Positions 1-8,751 are shown, counted from the first letter of the stretch. The stretch: 64,000 nucleotides of DNA from Lentisphaerae bacterium GWF2_50_93 (GCA_001804815.1 MHBI01000075.1:1-64000); one strand, 5' to 3'. Numbers and translations are program-made. The notes: generated from the sequence alone by a model not told the origin.

Positions 1-195
1 GCTGTTCGTCACGCCATGGCATCTTAACAAAAGCGAAAGCTGTTATCTTCTCCACGGTTCCAGTGGAATCCAAAGCGCAGAATGATCTGCGCACTCCAAA
101 GATTCGTCCTCCGTCCTGAGGACTCATCATAAAGAATTCTAAACAGAGCAAAAAAATGCGTATAGTAGACAGGGCTAAAGCCCGTCCCTACACTT
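1..195 (+). repeat. Dispersed intergenic repeat, copy A
   Basis: This stretch is almost the same as 29084-29276, with a few substitutions and small indels. It ends in the hairpin-forming module ATGCGTATAGTAG-ACAGGGCT-aaa-GCCC at 156-191, which occurs alone in other places in the window. The copy may continue beyond the window start. No coding frame is conserved between the two copies. Confidence 0.85.
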
Positions 196-413
196 TAAGA
201 ACGCTCGAACACGAGCTACTCCTCCTTTGAAACTTGCCTTAAAAGTAGGTTGGGCTTTCCAGCCCGACAAGATGGCGGCCAAGAATGACCGCCTTACTCA
301 ATTGGCAAAAGTTTCTTATTGATAAAACTGCGACCTCCGCAGTCGGTCGCTACGAACAAATATCCAGCGCCCCCCGTTCAGCATTGGACGTTTCCGCCGT
401 GGCGGATTGAATG
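196..413. other. Intergenic stretch with several short palindromes
   Basis: No gene is seen. At 200-222 there is an inverted GTAG-headed hairpin (complement reads GTAGCTCG-tgtt-CGAGCGTTCTT), at 252-267 a GGGCTTTCCAGCCC palindrome, and near 331-350 GCGACCTCCGCAGTCGGTCGC. All resemble the REP-like hairpins found in other intergenic gaps of the window. Confidence 0.6.
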
Positions 414-487
414 TTCGACGTTCATTTCCAACATCCCGGCATTCACTTCGATATTCGAATGCTCATAATTCGGCTGTTCGCTTGTTC
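414..487. repeat. Degenerate TTCGAnn array, copy 1
   Basis: TTC triplets recur at about 7-8 nt spacing (414, 421, 442, 448, 454, 469, 477, 485). The array runs into the stop codon of the minus-strand trmL gene at 486-488. Similar arrays end at the stop codons of the genes at 8852 and 33690. Confidence 0.55.
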
Positions 488-959
488 AACTTCCCCCGCC
501 AACCCGCTGCCGCATTCCTTCATAGACTGCTACTGCGACCGCATTACCCAGATTCATGCTGCGGGCGTGCTTTCCAGGCATAGGAATCGTATACATCTCC
601 TTGAGATGGTTCCTGTAGATTTCCTCTGGAAGACCGCTGCTTTCATTCCCAAATACCAGGAATGAGCCCTTTTCATAGGGGCAGTCCCAATATTTTTTTC
701 CGCCTTTCGTAGAAAAAAAATATAATTGGGAGGATTTATTGGCTTCGAAGAATTCGTCGGTGTTCTCATAAACGACTAAATCCACATGCTTCCAGTAGTC
801 CATGCCGGCCCGCTTGAGGTATTTGTCTTCCATTGAAAAGCCAAGGGGCTTTATCAGGTGGAGTCGGCTTTCCGTGTTCACGCAGACACGTCCGATATTC
901 CCGGTGTTCTGCGGAATCTCAGGATGGACAAGGACTATGTTGAAATACTTGATACTCAT
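486..959 (-). CDS. trmL: tRNA (cytidine/uridine-2'-O-)-methyltransferase TrmL
   Basis: This 157-residue protein is a SPOUT-class methyltransferase of the TrmL (YibK) type, which methylates the ribose of the wobble base 34 in tRNA-Leu using S-adenosylmethionine. Visible family marks are the N-terminal VLVHPEIPQNTGNIGR, the central FGNESSGLPEE and the C-terminal IPMPGKHARSMNLGNAVA that forms part of the trefoil-knot cofactor site. The length equals the usual family length. It is the last gene of a minus-strand run that includes the eboE-like and eboD-like genes; only 26 nt separate it from the eboE-like stop. The stop codon is embedded in a TTCGAnn repeat array. The housekeeping role is well supported, the operon membership is inference from spacing. 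Confidence 0.93.
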   Translation of the reverse strand: MSIKYFNIVLVHPEIPQNTGNIGRVCVNTESRLHLIKPLGFSMEDKYLKRAGMDYWKHVDLVVYENTDEFFEANKSSQLYFFSTKGGKKYWDCPYEKGSFLVFGNESSGLPEEIYRNHLKEMYTIPMPGKHARSMNLGNAVAVAVYEGMRQRVGGGS

Positions 960-985
960 ATCTGGCCACAGACTTTCACTGACCT

Positions 986-2119
986 TTAAATGACATAATA
1001 TAAACCGCTAATCACCCAGTCGTATTCCTTTTTCATGGAATTGATGAGTCCGAGTTTTTTCATCTTGTCGGGCAGGACGGAAAACGTGTATGTCTCAATC
1101 TCGAGATTCGATGAAGCTCCGGCTGTCTTCAGGATTTCCTCAAGCTCCTGTTTCGCGGCAATGAGTCCTCCTGGCAGCTTCGATGTGAATATCGGAATAT
1201 GGTAATGCACGATCCATGGACGCTTCCTGTCGGCGGACCGCATGGCGTCTGGAAGATCCAGGTATCTTGAAACTGTTCCATCCTTTTCAAGCACTCGTGT
1301 CTGGTGCAGATAAACTTCATCTGCGAACTTCGCAAGCGCTTTCTTGCTGCCATGTGTCGGAGCCTTCAGAGCCGCGCTCAACTGGAACTTGGCGATTGGA
1401 ATTTTATTCCTGATAAGATTTCTCAAGCCTTCGCCGGGTTTTCCGAACAGCACTTCCTGGTGGCAGGTGTCGTAGCAAATACCTAAATATTTCTTTTCAC
1501 GGACTCGTGAAAAGAAATATTTATTATAGAACTCTATAAATTCGAACGGAGACTCCCAAAGACAATCCGGTTCGGGTTCTATTCCCAAAATTATCTTCTT
1601 CCCAGTCTTGCCATGGATACTTCTAAGATGGTTAGTCGCAGCCTGCAGGTTGGCTGCGACTTTCGCAACCTGCTTTTCGGAATTGACATTCGCCTTGTAT
1701 GCACCTGGCAACGTACTGAGGCTTCCAGTTACGCCGGGAGGAAGAAGCTCCGCGAGGATGTCCGCGATCATGCAGGTATATTTCAGGCGTTCCTTCGTAG
1801 TCCAGTCGGGGAGATATACTTCCTTCTTCACCGGTCTGCCATGGAAGTTCCCATATGGAAATGCGTTGAATGTGAAGACATACAGATTGTTGGAGGAAAG
1901 CCATTTCTTGAATCCCTGGAGATTCGCCTTTTTGCGGAATTCGCACGCCGTCGCCGCATCTAGCCACATTCCGATTGCGAACTTCGCAGAATCCGAGCCG
2001 GTGACCTCGCGCCTGAGCCGGAGGACAGTCTTCCGGATTTCCGAATCTTCAGCAAGCCAGTCCTTCTCGGCAAAGACGTTCATGCTGTAGCAGAGATGGG
2101 CCTTGGCGTTAATTTTCAT
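986..2119 (-). CDS. EboE-like TIM-barrel protein (sugar-phosphate isomerase/epimerase fold)
   Basis: The 377-residue product resembles EboE, the xylose-isomerase-like TIM-barrel member of the ebo gene cluster. Features seen: the opening KAHLCYSMNVFAE, a central LGIEPEPDCLWES strand typical of a metal-binding Glu in this fold, LGICYDTCHQEV with Asp/His that would serve as ligands, and a late WIVHYHIPIF strand. In cyanobacteria and algae, ebo genes are linked to export of a precursor to the periplasm; the exact chemistry of EboE is not known to me. Its partner eboD-like gene lies two genes upstream in the same operon. Start at 2119 follows a strong hairpin at 2132-2163. Other ebo genes (A, B, C, F) are not in the window. 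Family assignment is from recall of sequence pattern. Confidence 0.68.
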   Translation of the reverse strand: MKINAKAHLCYSMNVFAEKDWLAEDSEIRKTVLRLRREVTGSDSAKFAIGMWLDAATACEFRKKANLQGFKKWLSSNNLYVFTFNAFPYGNFHGRPVKKEVYLPDWTTKERLKYTCMIADILAELLPPGVTGSLSTLPGAYKANVNSEKQVAKVAANLQAATNHLRSIHGKTGKKIILGIEPEPDCLWESPFEFIEFYNKYFFSRVREKKYLGICYDTCHQEVLFGKPGEGLRNLIRNKIPIAKFQLSAALKAPTHGSKKALAKFADEVYLHQTRVLEKDGTVSRYLDLPDAMRSADRKRPWIVHYHIPIFTSKLPGGLIAAKQELEEILKTAGASSNLEIETYTFSVLPDKMKKLGLINSMKKEYDWVISGLYYVI

Positions 2120-2131
2120 AGTCTTCTCATT

Positions 2132-2163
2132 TATTTTTCTTTGCGGGGGCGCAAAGAAAAATA
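2132..2163. other. Perfect 14-bp hairpin between operon genes
   Basis: Arms 2132-2145 and 2150-2163 (TATTTTTCTTTGCG and its complement) enclose a GGGG loop. It lies exactly between the stop of the membrane protein gene (2164) and the start of the eboE-like gene (2119). There is no U-run beyond the stem, so it is better read as an RNA processing or stability element than as a clean terminator. Confidence 0.6.
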
Positions 2164-2817
2164 TTACTGGGCCTGTTTTTTGGGAACGACATGCAGCTGG
2201 CCGTCGCGAACGCTGATTGATTCGATTTTCTGGAGCATCGGCGTGATCTTCGGATCAGAATTGGCCTTCTCCGCGAGGTTGCCGGAGCTGAAGGATTTCA
2301 TGAAGGCTTCCGGGATTTTCTCGCCCCGGACCTCTATGGAATCGGCGAATACCATCAGATGCCCTGACACCATGCACGCCCTCAGGACCGCCGATCCGTT
2401 GAGGTACTGTCCCTTGAACATGTCGTTCAGCTCTCCAAGTGGGACGCTGAGCTGTCCGTTGATCTTGTCGCCCTCGATATCAACCTGTATCTTGCCGGCC
2501 ACCTGGCTCAGCCCCGGATGCTTGTTCACAAGAATGTTGATGTCCTTCGAGGAAAGTACCAGCTCCGGCGCAGGCTTGTCCTGCCTGAGGGCGTCCGTGA
2601 AGTCGTTGACCCGCTTGATCACGACGTCGACTTCCTGCTGGGAGGCTGCAGGCGACGGCAGTGTGCGCGGTGCCTTCTCGGTATATTTCTCCGCCACTCC
2701 GGATACGAGCGACTTGAATCCAAAGAAGGCAAGGACGGCACCGACTATCATCAGGATCAGGATGATGGCGCAGCCAACCGCCAGGAATTTCAGACAACCG
2801 GATTTTTTTTCAGACAT
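2164..2817 (-). CDS. Membrane-anchored protein of unknown function
   Basis: The product of about 217 residues has one N-terminal transmembrane segment (around residues 11-33, LAVGCAIILILMIVGAVLAF) followed by an extracytoplasmic domain with alternating hydrophobic strands (for example LVLSSKDINILVNKHPG and KINGQLSVPLGELN). I do not recognise a named family. The start at 2817 is preferred: it overlaps the eboD-like stop by 8 nt in the ATGTCTGA arrangement, which suggests translational coupling. An upstream in-frame ATG at 2847 would extend the protein into eboD. Its place between eboD-like and eboE-like genes suggests a role in the same exported-metabolite function, but this is only context. 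Confidence 0.75.
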   Translation of the reverse strand: MSEKKSGCLKFLAVGCAIILILMIVGAVLAFFGFKSLVSGVAEKYTEKAPRTLPSPAASQQEVDVVIKRVNDFTDALRQDKPAPELVLSSKDINILVNKHPGLSQVAGKIQVDIEGDKINGQLSVPLGELNDMFKGQYLNGSAVLRACMVSGHLMVFADSIEVRGEKIPEAFMKSFSSGNLAEKANSDPKITPMLQKIESISVRDGQLHVVPKKQAQ

Positions 2818-3979
2818 GACGCACCTTTGTTTTTTCAATTTCCTCAAGATATTTTATTCCTTCGAGAAGGATTTTTTCATCGAGTTCGTTGACTTCGGTC
2901 TTCCTGCCGAGGCCGTTTGGAAGAGTAATGTGGAGTTCACCTCCGAGGTGCTCCCGGAATTCCCTTATTCCCGAGAATATCCTATAGTTCCCATCCCTGT
3001 CTTTTTCCAGGAGATAATCGGACCACGGCTTAAGTCCAAGTATTTTCAGACATGAAAGCAGCCTTTCGAAATCCCCTTTGTAGAGGAGTCCTTTCTCAAC
3101 GGCATAGTATGAGTCCAGGGCAAGCCCGATGGCGACGGCCTCGCCGTGCCGTATCTTCCCGCCGCTCATCATCTCGAGCTTGTGCGCGGACCAGTGTCCG
3201 AAATCAAGCGGACGCGCGCTTCCGAATTCGAACGGATCCCCGCTTGTCTGTATATGCATCACGTGGAGTTCGGCGCAGCGCTTCACCAGTTTTTCCATGA
3301 CCGGCCTGTCACGCTTCTTGAGCTTTTCAGTATTCCTGCAGAGCCAGTCGAAGAACCGCCTGTCCTTGATCATCGAGACCTTCAACGCCTCGGCGACGCC
3401 GGAGACCCAGTCGCGCTGCTCCAGCGTGTCCAGGAAGTTGAAGTCATTTATAACAGCGAAAGGAGGTGCGAAGGTGCCGATGAAATTCTTGTAGCCGAAC
3501 ATGTTTATGCCGTTCTTGACGCCTACGCCGGAATCGTCCTGGGCAAGGACGGTCGTCGGCATGCGGATCTGCCTGATCCCGCGGTGCACTATTGAGGCGG
3601 CGAACCCGACGGTGTCAAGAAAGGCGCCTCCTCCGATGATGAATATGAATGACTGGCGGCACAGGTGCTTCTCACCCATGACGCGGCAGAGTTCTGATAT
3701 GATCTCAAAGGATTTCCAGTCTTCGCCGCCGAATTTGACTATCGGCTCGCAGACAAGTCTTATGGACTTGTCATGCGTCCTGCAGTATCCGAGGATGTCC
3801 GCCGGGATTGAAGGATGGAGTTTCAGGACCCCGTGTTCGATGGCGAAGAGCACATCATGCCTTCTCCTGCCCTCTTTGGAGGATACGACCTTCCCGAGCA
3901 GCGGATTATCCCGTGAGAAGACATCTCTGGTGAAATGCACCTTGTAGTCATACTCGACATTGATTTTAACAGGCAGCAT
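2810..3979 (-). CDS. EboD-like 3-dehydroquinate synthase family protein
   Basis: This 389-residue protein belongs to the dehydroquinate synthase / sugar-phosphate cyclase fold. Visible marks: an NAD-binding glycine patch FIIGGGAFLDTVGFAAS, the strand MPTTVLAQDDSGVGVKNG, the catalytic block SGVAEALKVSMIKD, and zinc-ligand segments DFGHWSAHKLEMM and KIRHGEAVAIG. These residues are intact, so it is probably active on a sugar-phosphate-like substrate. The insertions and the partnership with an eboE-like gene point to EboD rather than to AroB of the shikimate pathway; neither other aro genes nor shikimate genes lie nearby. It is the first gene of the minus-strand operon, with 100 nt to the divergent lipoprotein gene. 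AroB or another cyclase is the alternative. Confidence 0.75.
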   Translation of the reverse strand: MLPVKINVEYDYKVHFTRDVFSRDNPLLGKVVSSKEGRRRHDVLFAIEHGVLKLHPSIPADILGYCRTHDKSIRLVCEPIVKFGGEDWKSFEIISELCRVMGEKHLCRQSFIFIIGGGAFLDTVGFAASIVHRGIRQIRMPTTVLAQDDSGVGVKNGINMFGYKNFIGTFAPPFAVINDFNFLDTLEQRDWVSGVAEALKVSMIKDRRFFDWLCRNTEKLKKRDRPVMEKLVKRCAELHVMHIQTSGDPFEFGSARPLDFGHWSAHKLEMMSGGKIRHGEAVAIGLALDSYYAVEKGLLYKGDFERLLSCLKILGLKPWSDYLLEKDRDGNYRIFSGIREFREHLGGELHITLPNGLGRKTEVNELDEKILLEGIKYLEEIEKTKVRHV

Positions 3980-4080
3980 TGGCGGACATCCATTTTTTTC
4001 ATTTCACAATTGTAAAGAATATAATTCATGTTAGATTTTTTTCCTTATTCAATACTGTTATTATTTAAGGAATCGCTCTA

Positions 4081-4494
4081 ATGGGAACCTCTATGAAACA
4101 TATTCTCCATCTGCTCGTGATCACATCCGTCCTCATCCTCGCCGCGGGCTGCTTCAGCTTCAGGAAGGAGAACAACGACAGGAACATCGTCCAGATGGTC
4201 GAACATCTGAAGAAAAGCGGAATGGCGGTTGATTCCGTGCAGCCCACGCTGTTCGACGTGATCCGGGCGCAGGACGGCATCTCCATGAAGATAGACGGAG
4301 CCGACGTGCAGATCTACAAGTACGACACCACGGTGGAGGCGCAGAAGGAGAAGATAGAGAGGATCCGCCAGAAAGGCATTATAACGATACTCGGCGTTGA
4401 ATTCCCCGCCAAGGTCAACGGCTCATTCATCATGCTGAAATACTCCGGACATCCTGAAGAGCCAAAGCTGGTGGAAGCCTTTGAAAGCTTCTGA
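4081..4494 (+). CDS. Small lipoprotein of unknown function
   Basis: The 137-residue product starts with a lipoprotein signal peptide: hydrophobic core LLVITSVLILAAGC with the lipobox cysteine at about residue 24. The mature part is polar, with a DGISMKIDGADVQIYKYDTT segment and a C-terminal LKYSGHPEEPKLVEAFE, which looks like a small alpha/beta domain that could bind a hydrophobic face. No family is recognised. The start at 4081 has an AAGGA motif about 9 nt upstream; the next ATG at 4093 also fits a signal peptide. It is transcribed away from the ebo-like operon and ends before an 11-bp perfect hairpin. Confidence 0.8.
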   Translation: MGTSMKHILHLLVITSVLILAAGCFSFRKENNDRNIVQMVEHLKKSGMAVDSVQPTLFDVIRAQDGISMKIDGADVQIYKYDTTVEAQKEKIERIRQKGIITILGVEFPAKVNGSFIMLKYSGHPEEPKLVEAFESF

Positions 4495-4501
4495 TGTAAA
4501 G

Positions 4502-4529
4502 ATTCAATGAAGCTCCTACTTCATTGAAT
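4502..4529 (+). terminator. Perfect 11-bp hairpin after lipoprotein gene
   Basis: ATTCAATGAAG at 4502-4512 and its exact complement at 4519-4529 enclose CTCCTA. The U-rich stretch follows only after a gap (near 4545-4553), so termination is likely but probably weak. Lies 7 nt after the lipoprotein stop. Confidence 0.55.
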
Positions 4530-4661
4530 ATCTTCTTCTCCTGTTATTTTTTTCACAAAAAGCGCATTCGAGCTTTGAAATTGGCGCATGTTGACCTAAA
4601 ATACGAAGTTTGTTTTTTTCAAATCAATTTAACCCAAATAAACTAAGGAAAGAAGGAATCT

Positions 4662-7370
4662 ATGGCAAGCAAGAAACACGTCTATTTCTTCGGCAGCGGA
4701 AAGGCCGAAGCCAAGGGCAAGGAACTCACGAAGGACTATCTCGGCGGAAAAGGCATCGGACTGATGGAAATGACCAGCATCGGACTTCCGGTTCCGGCTG
4801 GTTTCACAGTCAGCATTCCCACCTGCGAAGAGTATTACAAGCTGGGGCAGAAGCTGCCGAAGGGACTCGAAGCCGAAGTCAAGGAAGCACTGGCCAAACT
4901 CGAAAAGAGCTGTGGCAAGAAACTGGGCGACGTGAATGATCCTTTGCTGGTGTCGGTCCGTTCGGGTGCCGCCCGTTCCATGCCCGGAATGCTTGAGACG
5001 ATCCTCAACCTCGGACTCAACGACGTCAGCGTCGAAGGCCTTGCCAAAAAGACCGGCAATCCCCGCTTTGCCTATGACTCCTATCGCCGCTTTATCCAAA
5101 TGTTCTCCACCACCGCCATGGGGCTCTCCAAGGAACCGATGGAGGAGATGCTGCACCACATGAAGAAGAAGGTCGGCGTCAAGAACGACACCGATCTTTC
5201 CGCCGCGGACCTCAAGGAACTGTGCAACGAGTTCAAGGCGTTCTACAAGAAGAACAAAGGTGATGAGTTCCCGCAGGATCCGATCAAGCAGCTGTGGGGC
5301 GCAATCATGGCCGTCTTCAACAGCTGGGAAGCGCAAAAGGCGGTGGATTACCGTCGCATTGAGAAGATCACCGACCTCAAGGGAACAGCCGTCAACATCG
5401 TGCAGATGGTATTCGGAAACAAGGGCGACAAGTCCGGCACCGGCGTGGCCTTCACCCGCGACCCGAACAGTGGTGAAAACGTATTCTACGGCGACTGCCT
5501 GATCAACGCTCAGGGCGAAGACGTAGTGGCCGGTATCCGTACCCCGATGAAGCTCGCCGAACTGGGCAGCCGCCTGCCGGTGGCCTACAAACAGTTCTGC
5601 CAGGTCCGCAAGCAGCTTGAAAAGTATTACAAGGAAATGCAGGATCTCGAATTCACCATCGAAGACGAGAAGCTCTACATGCTTCAGTGCCGCACAGGCA
5701 AGCGTCTGCCAGCCGCCGCGTTCAAGATCGCGGTGGATATGGTCAAGGAGAAGCTCATCACCAAGGAAGAGGCGATCAACCGCATCACTCCGGAGCAGAT
5801 CGAGGGCGTCTTCTACCCGGTCATTGATGTAAAGGCCGTCGGCGCCGCCAAACTTAAAGAACTCAAGATAGCCACGGGCATCGACGCAGTTCCAGGTGCG
5901 GCCACAGGCAAACTCGTCTTCACAGCCGCCGAAACCGAAGCGCTGGCCGCCAAGGGCGAACGGGTTATCCTCATCCGCAAAGAGACCTCTCCGGAGGATG
6001 TCGGCGGAATGCACGCTGCCCAGGGAATTCTCACCGCCACCGGCGGCAAGACCTCGCACGCGGCGGTCGTAGCCCGTGGCTGGGGCAAGTGCTGCATCGT
6101 CGGATGCGAAGCCCTCGATATTGATGACAAAGCCAAGACCGTCAAGGTCGGCGGCAAAGTCTATAAGCAGGGCACCGAGGTCACCCTCAATGGAACCACC
6201 GGCGAAGTCTTCACTTCGATGCTTCCGCTCGTCAAACCCGAGCAGTCCGCCGAGTTCAAGACCCTTCTCAAGTGGTGCGATGAAATTCGCTCGCTTAAGG
6301 TCCGCACCAACGCCGACACGCCCGAGGACAGCATCAAGGCCATCGAGCTCGGCGCCGAAGGCATCGGTCTCTGCCGCACAGAGCACATGTTCTTCTGCAC
6401 CGAAGAGCGCGTGATCGCCATCCAGGAGATGATCCTCGCCGAGAATGTCGCCGCCCGTGAGAAAGCGCTCGCCAAGCTCCTTCCCTTTCAGCGCAAGGAC
6501 TTCGAGGATATTTTCACGGCTATGGACGGCAAGCCCGTCACCATCCGCCTTATTGATCCCCCGCTCCATGAGTTCACCCCCAAGTTCGAGAATGGCAAGC
6601 CCAAAAATGCCGCGCTCGTGGAAAAACTCATGAAGAGCACCGGCATGTCGGCGGCTGTGATCGAGGCGCGCAGTGACAAGCTTCACGAGTTCAACCCCAT
6701 GCTCGGGCACCGTGGATGCCGCCTTTGCATCTCCTACCCGGAGATCCTGACCATGCAGGTCACCGCCATCATTGAGGCCGCCGTCAATGTGAGTAAGAAA
6801 AAAATCAAGGTCCTCCCTGAGATCATGATTCCGCTCACCATGGACAAAAAAGAACTCAGCATCCTCACAACCCAGGCTAAGACAATTGCCGACGCCATCA
6901 TCAAGAAGGCCGGCTCAAAGGTCAAGTACATGGTCGGAACGATGATCGAGATTCCGCGCGCCGCCCTTCTCGCCAACGAGATTGCGGAAGTCGCAGAATT
7001 CTTCTCATGTGGAACGAACGATCTCACGCAGATGACCCTCGGCCTCTCACGCGACGACGCTGGCAGCTTCCTCCCAGCCTATGTGATGGGCGAGAAAGAC
7101 GGTGGCAAGGCCATTTTCGCTGATGACCCATTCGTCTCGCTTGATCAGTCCGGCGTCGGACAGCTTGTCCAGATGGCCATCGAGAAAGGCCGCAAGACTC
7201 GGCCTGGACTCAAGGTCGGAATCTGCGGCGAGCACGGCGGCGAATCCAAGAGCGTGAAGTTCTGCCACAAGGTCGGCATGAACTACGTCTCCTGCAGCCC
7301 GTACCGCGTTCCAATCGCAAGGCTCGCGGCCGCACAGGCCACGATAGCCGACAAGGCAAAGAAGAAATAG
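4662..7370 (+). CDS. ppdK: Pyruvate, phosphate dikinase
   Basis: The 902-residue enzyme interconverts pyruvate, ATP and Pi with PEP, AMP and PPi in the cytoplasm and lets glycolysis run in either direction with PPi. Domains in order: an N-terminal ATP-grasp domain (DYLGGKGIGLMEM, then SVRSGAARSMPGMLETILN and GTGVAFTRDPNSGE), the swivelling phosphohistidine domain with GGKTSHAAVVARGWGK (His about 466), and the C-terminal PEP-binding TIM barrel with GLCRTEHMFF, MLGHRGCRL and FSCGTNDLTQMTLGLSRDD. All key residues are present; the length agrees with bacterial PPDKs. The start is supported by AAGGAAAGAAGGA 7-10 nt upstream. It stands alone and ends in a strong intrinsic terminator. A long antisense frame through it is a codon-bias shadow. 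Confidence 0.97.
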   Translation: MASKKHVYFFGSGKAEAKGKELTKDYLGGKGIGLMEMTSIGLPVPAGFTVSIPTCEEYYKLGQKLPKGLEAEVKEALAKLEKSCGKKLGDVNDPLLVSVRSGAARSMPGMLETILNLGLNDVSVEGLAKKTGNPRFAYDSYRRFIQMFSTTAMGLSKEPMEEMLHHMKKKVGVKNDTDLSAADLKELCNEFKAFYKKNKGDEFPQDPIKQLWGAIMAVFNSWEAQKAVDYRRIEKITDLKGTAVNIVQMVFGNKGDKSGTGVAFTRDPNSGENVFYGDCLINAQGEDVVAGIRTPMKLAELGSRLPVAYKQFCQVRKQLEKYYKEMQDLEFTIEDEKLYMLQCRTGKRLPAAAFKIAVDMVKEKLITKEEAINRITPEQIEGVFYPVIDVKAVGAAKLKELKIATGIDAVPGAATGKLVFTAAETEALAAKGERVILIRKETSPEDVGGMHAAQGILTATGGKTSHAAVVARGWGKCCIVGCEALDIDDKAKTVKVGGKVYKQGTEVTLNGTTGEVFTSMLPLVKPEQSAEFKTLLKWCDEIRSLKVRTNADTPEDSIKAIELGAEGIGLCRTEHMFFCTEERVIAIQEMILAENVAAREKALAKLLPFQRKDFEDIFTAMDGKPVTIRLIDPPLHEFTPKFENGKPKNAALVEKLMKSTGMSAAVIEARSDKLHEFNPMLGHRGCRLCISYPEILTMQVTAIIEAAVNVSKKKIKVLPEIMIPLTMDKKELSILTTQAKTIADAIIKKAGSKVKYMVGTMIEIPRAALLANEIAEVAEFFSCGTNDLTQMTLGLSRDDAGSFLPAYVMGEKDGGKAIFADDPFVSLDQSGVGQLVQMAIEKGRKTRPGLKVGICGEHGGESKSVKFCHKVGMNYVSCSPYRVPIARLAAAQATIADKAKKK

Positions 7371-7400
7371 TTCTCTGCGATATTCGCTAGATATACAAAA

Positions 7401-7429
7401 GGGCGCCTTAAACGGCGCCCTTTTTTTTT
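7401..7429 (+). terminator. Intrinsic terminator of ppdK
   Basis: GGGCGCC (7401-7407) and GGCGCCC (7414-7420) form a GC-rich stem with a TTAAAC loop, followed directly by nine T residues (7421-7429). It lies 30 nt after the ppdK stop codon. Confidence 0.93.
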
Positions 7430-7562
7430 CCACCACGAAACGCACGAAGGACATCCGACTTCGCTGGGAAGCTACGCCGTGACAGACGAAGTTTGAATTT
7501 GAGAATCGGAAAAATGATTGACTTCTCCTGCTGTGGATGATTTATTGATGAGCAACGCAAAT

Positions 7563-7672
7563 CTTTGGAGATAACATGAGTCTTCACCTTTATCGGGATA
7601 ACCGCGAAGCGGTTCCCAAAGAGTTATCTTAACTCAAATTAAGATGAGGATAGGACTCATGTTGTCTCCAAG
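7563..7672 (+). repeat. MITE-like palindromic element, copy 1
   Basis: Arms of about 21 nt (7563-7583 and 7652-7672; GGAGATAACATGAGTC against GACTCATGTTGTCTCC) enclose a core with ATCGGGATAACCGCGAAGC and GGTTCCCAAAG. The core is shared, nearly base for base, with 24556-24646. Most arm mismatches are T opposite G, which stay paired as G-U in RNA. Confidence 0.75.
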
Positions 7673-7692
7673 GTCAGGCCGAAACGCCTGAC
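7673..7692 (+). repeat. GTCAGGC hairpin
   Basis: GTCAGGC and GCCTGAC enclose CGAAAC. A related hairpin with the same outer bases is at 29026-29045. It lies just upstream of the URO-D-family gene and fuses with the MITE-like element; no T-run follows. Confidence 0.6.
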
Positions 7693-7729
7693 AATGGAAT
7701 TTAAATCAAGAAAGAAAGGGAAACTTATT

Positions 7730-8719
7730 ATGAACACCAGGGAAAGGTTCCATGCAGTGATGGATTTCAAGAATTTCGACCGGCTCCCGATAGTGGAATG
7801 GGCTGGCTGGTGGGACAGGACGATTGAGCGCTGGCGCGCCGAGGGGCTGCCAGCCAATCTGGACAGGTATGACACCTACAGGCATTTCGGGATGGACGTG
7901 TATTACCAGGACTGGGCGCGTCCGAGGACGAATGATTTTCCACAGCCTGCCCATCACGGCGCCGGTTTCGTTAAAAGCGACAGCGACTATGAGACGCTGA
8001 AGAAATATCTATATCCTGAAAACTGCATCAACACGCAGGCCTGGGAGAAATGGGCGCCTGAACACAAGAAGGGCGGTTGCGTCACATGGTTCACGATCGA
8101 GGGTTTCTTCTGGTTTCCTAGGACGCTGTTTGGAATCGAAGAGCATCTTTATGCCTTCTACGACCATCCGGAAACAATGCACAGGATGAACAGGGATCTT
8201 GTGGAGCACCAGCTGAAAGTCATAGACAAGATCTGCAAGTATACTACTCCGGATTTCATGACGTTCGCCGAGGATATGAGCTACAACAACGGGTCGATGC
8301 TCTCCAAGGAACTCTTCGATGAGTTCATGAAGCCATATTACCAGATGGTCATTCCAAAACTCAAGGAAAGAGGAATCAAGGTGATCATCGATTCCGACGG
8401 CGACATCAGCGTGCCGTGCAGCTGGTTCGAGGAGGCGGGGTTGGAAGGCATACTTCCGCTCGAACGCCAGGCGGGAGTGGATATTTCCCAGCTCAGGAAG
8501 GATCATCCGAAACAGCTTTACATGGGTGGCTACGACAAGATGGTGATGAACAAGGGCGAGGAAGCGGTAAGGGCTGAATTTGAACGTCTTCTGCCGGCTG
8601 CGAGGAAAGGCGGATACATCATCAGCTGCGACCACCAGACTCCTCCTGGCGTTTCGCTTGAGCAGTATAGGACATACCTGGAGCTTTTCAATGAATATGC
8701 CATAAGGGCGGGAGCCTGA
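7730..8719 (+). CDS. Uroporphyrinogen decarboxylase (URO-D) family protein
   Basis: The product of about 329 residues has the URO-D fold: opening MNTRERFHAVMDF, a mid-protein block EDMSYNNGSMLSKELFDEFM, the strand KVIIDSDGDISV, and the late block RLLPAARKGGYIISCDHQTPPGVSLEQY. In Lentisphaerota and related groups such proteins occur in many copies near sugar genes; they resemble the methyltransferase (MtaA-like) branch more than true HemE, because the HemE N-terminal RP-W/RQAGR signature is absent. The substrate is unknown. The start at 7730 follows AAAGGGA; an upstream ATG at 7694 lacks a ribosome site. No haem genes are nearby, which argues against a haem role. Confidence 0.8.
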   Translation: MNTRERFHAVMDFKNFDRLPIVEWAGWWDRTIERWRAEGLPANLDRYDTYRHFGMDVYYQDWARPRTNDFPQPAHHGAGFVKSDSDYETLKKYLYPENCINTQAWEKWAPEHKKGGCVTWFTIEGFFWFPRTLFGIEEHLYAFYDHPETMHRMNRDLVEHQLKVIDKICKYTTPDFMTFAEDMSYNNGSMLSKELFDEFMKPYYQMVIPKLKERGIKVIIDSDGDISVPCSWFEEAGLEGILPLERQAGVDISQLRKDHPKQLYMGGYDKMVMNKGEEAVRAEFERLLPAARKGGYIISCDHQTPPGVSLEQYRTYLELFNEYAIRAGA

Positions 8720-8723
8720 TAAT

Positions 8724-8751
8724 CAAGAACACGTCTTGCGACGTTGACTAC
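8724..8751 (-). repeat. 28-nt GTAG hairpin (REP-like), copy 1
   Basis: On the minus strand: GTAGTCAA, stem CGTC, loop GCAA, stem GACG, then TGTTCTTG. Same length and layout as 8783-8810, 23101-23128 and 32652-32679, with different but complementary stems. Confidence 0.8.

Noticed and set aside
2132-2163. Terminator in the ebo-like operon
   Set aside because: The stem is perfect but there is no following T-run, and it sits between genes that appear co-transcribed.
4629-6710. Long open frame of 693 codons on the minus strand
   Set aside because: It lies fully antisense to ppdK, has no family match and is explained by the codon bias of the GC-rich ppdK gene.
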